NCBI GenBank assembly: GCA_001802655.1
Contig: MGZO01000089.1
Location: 46,167 to 56,619 of the forward strand
DNA length: 10,453 bases
Direction of reading: 5' to 3'
Source: Hydrogenophilales bacterium RIFOXYD1_FULL_62_11
GTDB lineage: Bacteria; Pseudomonadota; Gammaproteobacteria; Burkholderiales; Thiobacillaceae
Positions within the stretch are counted from its first letter, which is position 1, and each line of letters starts with the position of its first letter. Positions 6,367 through 10,453 of this stretch are shown here, piece after piece. Under the pieces are notes generated by a model. It ran no database searches. It was not told the DNA's origin and saw only the letters and a program-made list of their open reading frames with translations. The position numbers and the translations under genes are program-made.

Positions 6367-6433
6367 ACGCAAGCCGAAAGCGCATGATGTAGGATTCTGC
6401 CGGAATCAGGGACCACCCGCGCTGGAGCCACAC

Positions 6434-6943
6434 ATGACCTTAGTAGAGCAATCACAAGAAGATAAAGCCAAGCAGATATTTAAGAAGGTCGACCCACTTG
6501 CTTACTTTGGGGACTGGGAATTTGAAGTACATCGCGCTCTGTGGCCAGCTCTCGGCGTTGATCAGCGAGAGTACATTGATAAAGAGCCAACCAAAGCGGC
6601 ACGAGAAGCAGCAAAGCAACAAGGCGAAGATAATCTAACCAAGATTGCCATTCGCGTCCTGGCACACGCAGTTTCAGAAAATCCTGTCTTAGACTTTCAC
6701 GATGGCGATGTATACCCGTCGAAGAAAAGTAATGGCGTTACCCTTCAGGTAATTGCTCAGGGCGAACGCATTGAAGTTCATCAAATCATCATCCATTCGC
6801 CGCCGCGACGACTTGCCTACCATGTCACTGATACCGAACTCGCGGCATGGCTTCGCACAGGCAAAGAGCCTGTCAATGCAAGAATAGGCAAAGGGCAGAG
6901 CTATAGCGAAGTTCTTCGATACGGCATCGAAGAACCATTATAA
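6434..6943 (+). CDS. Hypothetical protein, lower-GC islet
   Basis: A 169-residue soluble protein that I do not recognise. It is charged, with an N-terminal amphipathic part (SQEDKAKQIFKKVDPLAYFGDWEF), a Lys/Glu/Ala-rich helix near residues 50-65 (TKAAREAAKQQGEDNL), and a C-terminal half that looks beta-rich (VTLQVIAQGERIEVHQIIIH, then RLAYHVTDTELAAWLRTG). There is no signal peptide, membrane helix, Cys motif or nucleotide-binding loop. ATG 6434 has a GGAG Shine-Dalgarno six bases upstream. An in-frame ATG at 6272 would add 54 residues of unlikely composition across a terminator. Three hand-counted 60-base lines give 45-48% GC against about 67% in the FAD oxidase, suggesting horizontal acquisition. 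It converges on the WYL-like gene with 25 bases between stops. Confidence 0.78.
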   Translation: MTLVEQSQEDKAKQIFKKVDPLAYFGDWEFEVHRALWPALGVDQREYIDKEPTKAAREAAKQQGEDNLTKIAIRVLAHAVSENPVLDFHDGDVYPSKKSNGVTLQVIAQGERIEVHQIIIHSPPRRLAYHVTDTELAAWLRTGKEPVNARIGKGQSYSEVLRYGIEEPL

Positions 6944-6968
6944 GGAAGCAGCAGGGCTGGTATGGGCG

Positions 6969-7544
6969 CTACGCGGCTTGGTTCGGGGCAAGCGATTTGG
7001 CGAACGCTAGGAATGCTTGCTGAGCCTTGCCGAAGTCTCCGAATGTTTTTGTTGTTTGTTTCTTCCCGCCAACTATCCAAGGCCGCGAGCGTTTCCGGTG
7101 GTTCGCTTCAATGACTTGATCGCCATCGAAAATCAGATCAAAAGTCATCTCCTCATACTGGAGGGATACGTCAGAGGTTCTAATCTTCCCGTTTTTGAAC
7201 GTGCGATGGAGCGTAACAAATTCGCCTTCGTGCTTAACGACCCATCCCATTTCTTGCAGCGCGGCAGTTTTATGATTCAAGAATTCCTCAACAGACGCAT
7301 AGACGGACTCAGGCGTTGGAAAAGAGGCGGCAAGGGTCGAAGGAACGCCGTCAATAACAGGTTCCATCTTCTCGATAAAGAATGTCTTTGTTTCTCCCGA
7401 CGACAAGCAACGAGCGCGAACCTTTCCATCCTTAATGGACAAGGGCATTAACTCGCGCTCGCTACCGGGAGATGAGCCGCCGAAGTATCGAACCCTCAAG
7501 GACTCGTCGCTTTCAACAGCCTTCAACAGCGCCTCAAGAATCAT
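6969..7544 (-). CDS. Protein with N-terminal WYL-like domain
   Basis: A 191-residue soluble protein. Residues about 1-62 resemble a WYL domain of the small type: helix ALLKAVESDESLRVRYFGGS, then SPGSERELMPLSIKDGKVRARCLSSGETKTFFIEKMEPV, which follows the family pattern of basic strand, G-G-S-x-P-G, R-x-x-x-P and V-x-A-x-C-x-x-x-G-E-x-K-x-F. WYL domains usually bind ligands or nucleic acid at the C-terminus of winged-helix regulators, several of them in defence loci. Here no DNA-binding helix-turn-helix precedes the domain. The remaining 130 residues (FLNHKTAALQEMGWVVKHEGEFVTLHRTF and a C-terminal basic part, HRKRSRPWIVGGKKQTTKTF) are unassigned. ATG 7544 has AAGGGG as ribosome-binding site. 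GC in one sampled line is 53%. The domain name is moderately secure, the function unknown. Confidence 0.78.
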   Translation of the reverse strand: MILEALLKAVESDESLRVRYFGGSSPGSERELMPLSIKDGKVRARCLSSGETKTFFIEKMEPVIDGVPSTLAASFPTPESVYASVEEFLNHKTAALQEMGWVVKHEGEFVTLHRTFKNGKIRTSDVSLQYEEMTFDLIFDGDQVIEANHRKRSRPWIVGGKKQTTKTFGDFGKAQQAFLAFAKSLAPNQAA

Positions 7545-7720
7545 GCTGCGGCCCCTTTTGTATTGCGGTCAGCATAACCCATGTACCGCCCGGAAAAGGT
7601 GGCAGGTGCTGTCCAAAGGCCGTGGCTGGAGTAAGGAGAGGGAGTTGCCCTTTTATCAATCATTCATGGGGCCAGGGGCGAGTCGGCAGACCTGAAATCA
7701 GCCAATAACCTTGATTTTGT

Positions 7721-7796
7721 TGGTGCCTCGAAGACGAATCGAACGTCCGACCTACCCCTTAGGAGGGGGTCGCTCTATCCACTGAGCTACCGAGGC
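7721..7796 (-). tRNA. tRNA-Arg (anticodon CCT)
   Basis: Read on the minus strand, the acceptor GCCTCGG pairs with TCGAGGC (one G-U). The D arm is GCTC/GAGC. The anticodon stem ACCCC/GGGGT encloses loop CTCCTAA, anticodon CCT. The T arm GGACG/CGTCT (one G-U) encloses TTCGATT. The CCA end is encoded (7723-7721). Length is 76 bases. The 3' end faces the lower-GC islet; tRNA-Arg(CCT) genes are common integration targets, but no integrase or att duplicate is visible. Confidence 0.97.
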
Positions 7797-7804
7797 GTGG
7801 CGCG

Positions 7805-7834
7805 ATTCTACCCAATCCAGACGGGATTGCCGAA
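7805..7834 (-). promoter_or_regulatory. Promoter of tRNA-Arg
   Basis: On the minus strand the -10 TAGAAT (7810-7805) is five of six to consensus and identical to the -10 of the tRNA-Ala unit. A -35-like TCGGCA (7834-7829) lies 18 bases upstream. The discriminator is GC-rich (CGCGCC). Initiation would be just before the mature tRNA 5' end at 7796. Confidence 0.6.
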
Positions 7835-7840
7835 CGGCGC

Positions 7841-7865
7841 TTGATCCATGCTGTACATGGATTAA
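7841..7865. promoter_or_regulatory. 10-bp inverted repeat upstream of the peroxiredoxin gene
   Basis: TTGATCCATG (7841-7850) and CATGGATTAA (7856-7865) form a 10-bp stem with one G-U pair around a 5-base spacer. No T tract follows on either strand, so it is not a typical terminator. It overlaps a possible plus-strand promoter (TTGATC 7841-7846, TAAAGT 7863-7868, spacing 16) and lies 24 bases before ATG 7889. It could be an operator or an mRNA hairpin. Confidence 0.5.
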
Positions 7866-7888
7866 AGTGGCGCGTCTCGGGAGAACAC

Positions 7889-8434
7889 ATGACCAAACTG
7901 ATATTGGGCGGACTGGCTGTATTGCTGGTGTTGGCGAGCGCGGTTTTGTGGATGCTGCGGCCGGGCACGCAGCGTGTGGAAGGCAGCATGGCACCGGATT
8001 TTGCCTTGCCCGATCAACATGGCAAAACGCATCGTCTGGGTGATTACGCCGGACGCTGGCTGGTGCTGTATTTTTATCCCAAGGACGACACGCCGGGCTG
8101 CACGCAGGAGGCGTGCCGCTTTCGCGATGACATCGGGGTGCTGGGCGATCTTGGCGCGTCGGTGCTGGGGGTGAGCGTGGATGACGCCCGCTCGCACGCC
8201 GAGTTTGCCCAAAAATACCAATTACCGTTTCCGCTGCTGTCCGATCCCGATGGGCACACGGCTGCGGACTACGACAGCCTGCTGAATCTTGGGCTGGTGA
8301 AATTTGCCCGCCGCCGCACCTTCATCATCGGGCCGGACGGCCGCATCGCTGCGCGCTTTGACAAGGTCGACCCGGCACGTCACGCACAGGAAGTGGCGAA
8401 CACCCTTCGCACCCTGCAAAGGGCGGGTCAGTGA
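7889..8434 (+). CDS. Membrane-anchored thioredoxin-dependent peroxiredoxin, Bcp/PrxQ type
   Basis: A 181-residue thiol peroxidase that reduces hydrogen peroxide and organic peroxides. The thioredoxin-fold core (from GSMAPDFALPDQHGKT, residue 32) contains the active site YPKDDTPGCTQEAC. The peroxidatic cysteine is C71 and the resolving cysteine C76, with the C-x4-C spacing typical of atypical two-Cys Bcp/PrxQ enzymes. Further family marks are VLGVSVDDARSHAEFAQKYQLPFPLLSD and RTFIIGPDGRI. Unlike cytosolic Bcp (about 155 residues), it begins with a hydrophobic segment (LILGGLAVLLVLASAVLWML, residues 4-23), most likely a membrane anchor placing the enzyme in the periplasm. ATG 7889 has a GGGAG Shine-Dalgarno. 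The gene overlaps the 3' end of the opposite CDP-alcohol phosphatidyltransferase gene by 7 bases and shares an upstream region with tRNA-Arg. Confidence 0.94.
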   Translation: MTKLILGGLAVLLVLASAVLWMLRPGTQRVEGSMAPDFALPDQHGKTHRLGDYAGRWLVLYFYPKDDTPGCTQEACRFRDDIGVLGDLGASVLGVSVDDARSHAEFAQKYQLPFPLLSDPDGHTAADYDSLLNLGLVKFARRRTFIIGPDGRIAARFDKVDPARHAQEVANTLRTLQRAGQ

Positions 8435-9003
8435 GGTTTTAAATGTGCGGCTGCGCGCTCGCGACGCGCCTTGGCGCCCCAGATCCAGACGTATTGCACG
8501 CCGGACACCACAGCGATGACGAATACGGACACGAACAACGCAGTCAGCCATTCATCCAGTTTCAGCAAATGGGCCAAGTCTGCGAGCACCAGCGCCAGCA
8601 AGGCAAACTCAGAAAACATGTGCGTCTTGCCGAGCCAGGTGGGATGGATTTCCAGATGTCCGGCCATCCCGCGATAACTCAGTGCGCCCAGCACGATGAT
8701 GCTGTCGCGCAGCAGAATCGCCAGCGTCACCCACAAGGGGATCGCCTCCGCCAGCGTCAGCAACACCAGCGTCACCACGCCAAGCGCCTTGTCGGCAACG
8801 GTGTCAAGCGCGGCACCCAGCTGTGTCATCTGATTGAGCCAGCGCGCCAGCAGGCCGTCGATGCCGTCCGACACGGCTGCGGCCAAAAATAGCCAGCACG
8901 CAGCCTCCCAGCGCTGCTGCAGGATCAGCCACGCCACCACCGGCACCGCAGCCAGCCGCAGCAGGGTGATGACATTCGGCAGATTGACTACACGCTCACG
9001 CAT
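8428..9003 (-). CDS. CDP-alcohol phosphatidyltransferase family protein (PgsA/Cls-like)
   Basis: A 191-residue integral membrane enzyme of phospholipid head-group synthesis. It starts with the PgsA-like NLPNVITLLRLAAVPVV and contains the complete catalytic signature D-x2-D-G-x2-A-R-x8-G-x3-D-x3-D, with D46, D49, G50, A53, R54, G63, D67 and D71 holding Mg and the CDP-alcohol. About five or six hydrophobic helices are present (for example around 15-45, 73-105 and 131-173). It probably transfers a phosphatidyl group from CDP-diacylglycerol to glycerol-3-phosphate, or to phosphatidylglycerol; sequence alone does not separate these. The housekeeping pgsA normally lies next to uvrC, which is not seen here, so this may be a paralogue. 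ATG 9003 is the only plausible start, since an in-frame TAG lies four codons upstream. It begins 13 bases after the hrpA stop, consistent with co-transcription. Confidence 0.93.
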   Translation of the reverse strand: MRERVVNLPNVITLLRLAAVPVVAWLILQQRWEAACWLFLAAAVSDGIDGLLARWLNQMTQLGAALDTVADKALGVVTLVLLTLAEAIPLWVTLAILLRDSIIVLGALSYRGMAGHLEIHPTWLGKTHMFSEFALLALVLADLAHLLKLDEWLTALFVSVFVIAVVSGVQYVWIWGAKARRERAAAHLKPH

Positions 9004-9016
9004 GGCTACACACTAA

Positions 9017-10453
9017 TCAACTCAAGGGTTGTCTGGCAAGCTCGTCCCACAGTTTGTCGAGGCGCTTGGCCGATACGGGATACGGCGTTTTCAGTTCCTG
9101 CGCAAACAGCGAAATCCGCAATTCCTCCAGTTGCCAGCGGAAATCGTCCAGCGCCGGCGGCAGTTCGCCCCGCACCTGCGCACGCCGCGCCAGAACCTTG
9201 TTTTGCAGCGTCAGCACGCTGGCCATGCCGCGCGAATCTCGCACCTCGGAGGCGGGCAGTTTTTCCAGCCGCTTGAGGATGCCGCGCAGGTAACGCGGCA
9301 GGTCGCGCAGGTGCGCCCATGCGGTGGCGGTGATGAAATCAGGCGGAACCAGCGCGGCCAGATGCGAGGTTTCATCGCGCATGGCAGCGGTGAATTGCGG
9401 CTTGGCATTCAGGCGCGCCGCCACCTGCGCATGCAGGTCGAGAATCTCCGCCACGTCACGCAGCAACGCCTGCTTCACCACCGCGACTTTGGGCTTGGCG
9501 CGCTCCTTTTGTTTGTCGAATTCCTTCTGCTTGCGTGGCGTGTCGTCGTCGCCCAGCAGCGCGCGGGTAGCGATCGCATTGATCAAGGCCTCACGCAATT
9601 GCTCGGCGCTGCCAAAGTTGCGGAATTTAAGTGCCAGCGCGGTTTCGCGCGCCAGGTCCTTGTCGAGCTGCTTGAACTGGAGGGCCAGTGCGATGCGCAA
9701 CAGCCGCACCACCCCGCGCCGGGTTTCGCTGGCGGCCGCATCGGCCGTATCGAGCAGGCGCAGGTCGACGCTGTCGCCCGCATCGACCAACGCGGGATAG
9801 CCCGTCAGTTCGCGGCCGCCGCGCTTGAATTTCACCTGTTCCGGCAGATCACCAAAACTCCATTCCAGCAGCCCGGTGCGTTCGAACTCGCTGTCTTCCG
9901 CGCCGCCGCCATAGGTGATGCGCGCCGCGCCGCCCAGCTGCTGACGCAAGGCGGCGAGATCGCGCCCGCTGGCGAGTTCCTGCCCGCTGTCGTCGATCAC
10001 GCTGAAGTTCATTTTCAGGTGCGGCGAAAATTCACCCGACCAGTCGTCGGGGTGAATGTCGGTGCCGGTCTTCTTGCGGATGTATGCCGCCAGCGCAGCG
10101 GTCAAGGTCTGCTCGCCCGGCTGCGCCACGCTCAAAAACGCCGTCACTGCATCGGGTAATGGGATCAGCGGCCGGCGCTTGTCTTTCGGCAGCAGCTTCA
10201 ACAGTGCCGTGAGTTTTTCGCGGATGAGGCCGGGCACCAGCCAGTCCGCTTGCGCCGCCTCGATGCGGTTGAGCAGGTACAAGGGCAGCTGCAGCGTCAC
10301 GCCGTCGAGCGCATGGCCGGGCTCGAAGCGATATTTGAGCTTGCACGCCACGCCGTCGACCAGCATGGTCTCGGGGAACAGATTGTGATCCGCGCCCAGG
10401 CCTTCGCCGAGGATATCCTCGCGCTGCAGGAACAGGATTTTCGGGTTGGCCTG
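9017..10453 (-). CDS. hrpA: ATP-dependent RNA helicase HrpA, C-terminal part (N-terminus beyond right edge)
   Basis: The visible 478 residues are the C-terminal DUF3418 region of HrpA, a DEAH-box RNA helicase involved in mRNA metabolism and ribosome rescue in E. coli. The helicase core lies outside the window. Recognisable stretches on the visible part include FPETMLVDG, HALDGVTLQLPLYLLN, GLIREKLTALLKLLPKDKRR, then HPDDWSGEFSPHLKMNFSVIDDSGQELASGRDL, LLEWSFGDLPEQVKFKRGG, PALVDAGDSVDLRLLDT and the C-terminal DFRWQLEELRISLFAQELKTPYPVSAKRLDKLWDEL. These parallel the E. coli HrpA tail. The full protein is expected to be about 1,250-1,300 residues. There is no frameshift in the visible part. The CDP-alcohol phosphatidyltransferase gene follows after 13 bases. 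Confidence 0.95.
   Translation of the reverse strand, partial: QANPKILFLQREDILGEGLGADHNLFPETMLVDGVACKLKYRFEPGHALDGVTLQLPLYLLNRIEAAQADWLVPGLIREKLTALLKLLPKDKRRPLIPLPDAVTAFLSVAQPGEQTLTAALAAYIRKKTGTDIHPDDWSGEFSPHLKMNFSVIDDSGQELASGRDLAALRQQLGGAARITYGGGAEDSEFERTGLLEWSFGDLPEQVKFKRGGRELTGYPALVDAGDSVDLRLLDTADAAASETRRGVVRLLRIALALQFKQLDKDLARETALALKFRNFGSAEQLREALINAIATRALLGDDDTPRKQKEFDKQKERAKPKVAVVKQALLRDVAEILDLHAQVAARLNAKPQFTAAMRDETSHLAALVPPDFITATAWAHLRDLPRYLRGILKRLEKLPASEVRDSRGMASVLTLQNKVLARRAQVRGELPPALDDFRWQLEELRISLFAQELKTPYPVSAKRLDKLWDELARQPLS

Noticed and set aside
7512..7530. Direct repeat TTCAACAGC twice in the WYL-like gene
   Set aside because: It is explained by similar codons for LLKAVE near the N-terminus; too short to indicate a mobile or regulatory repeat.
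7695..7717. Inverted repeat AAATCA/TGATTT next to the tRNA-Arg 3' end as its terminator
   Set aside because: The stem is only 6 AT-rich pairs with an 11-base loop, and the minus strand has no T tract after it.
6234..7720. att-type direct repeat of the tRNA-Glu or tRNA-Arg 3' end
   Set aside because: The best matches by eye were an 8-base CCCCGTGG near 6329 and a gapped GCCTC-AAGA-ATC near 7532; both are short enough to be chance. No integrase gene is present in the window.
9029..10159. Plus-strand open frame of 376 codons
   Set aside because: It is antisense to hrpA DUF3418 coding sequence, which matches its family along its length.

Overview
The window looks like chromosomal DNA of a betaproteobacterium. 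Three things suggest this: the IlvI and HrpA sequences, the high GC of the core genes (about 67% in a hand-counted 60-base line inside the FAD oxidase), and an operon of DUF2173-type genes. From memory, that family is common in sulfur- and iron-oxidising lineages such as Thiobacillus and its relatives in Nitrosomonadales. The taxonomic placement is inference. No plasmid, phage, transposase, integrase or CRISPR signal was seen.

Layout. Positions 1-1571 (minus) hold most of the acetolactate synthase catalytic subunit, cut by the left edge. A strong minus-strand intrinsic terminator at 1721-1747 separates it from an upstream three-gene minus-strand operon (2915 to 1793). That operon encodes three small, divergent, tandem DUF2173-like proteins of roadblock-like character. 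Diverging from it on the plus strand is a compact cluster: an RDD-family membrane protein, a probable DUF6231-type protein, an SseB-domain protein and a GlcD-type FAD-linked dehydrogenase (3007-5760).

Next comes a tRNA transcription unit (5796 to about 6366). It has a good promoter with a GC-rich discriminator, then tRNA-Ala(GGC), a 61-residue two-helix membrane protein, tRNA-Glu(TTC) and a probable terminator. Between this unit and a minus-strand tRNA-Arg(CCT) at 7721-7796 lies a lower-GC islet (45-53% in sampled lines) of two convergent genes: one unrecognised 169-residue protein and one 191-residue protein with an N-terminal WYL-like domain.

Diverging from tRNA-Arg is a membrane-anchored Bcp-type peroxiredoxin (7889-8434). 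Its 3' end overlaps tail-to-tail with a CDP-alcohol phosphatidyltransferase gene (9003-8428). The latter is probably co-transcribed downstream of hrpA, whose C-terminal part fills the rest of the window.

Most of the window is ordinary housekeeping. The parts that merit attention are the DUF2173 triplet, the membrane-protein gene sandwiched between two tRNA genes, and the tRNA-bounded low-GC gene pair. No stretch longer than 300 bases lacks a gene; the largest gaps are 6234-6433 and 7545-7720.
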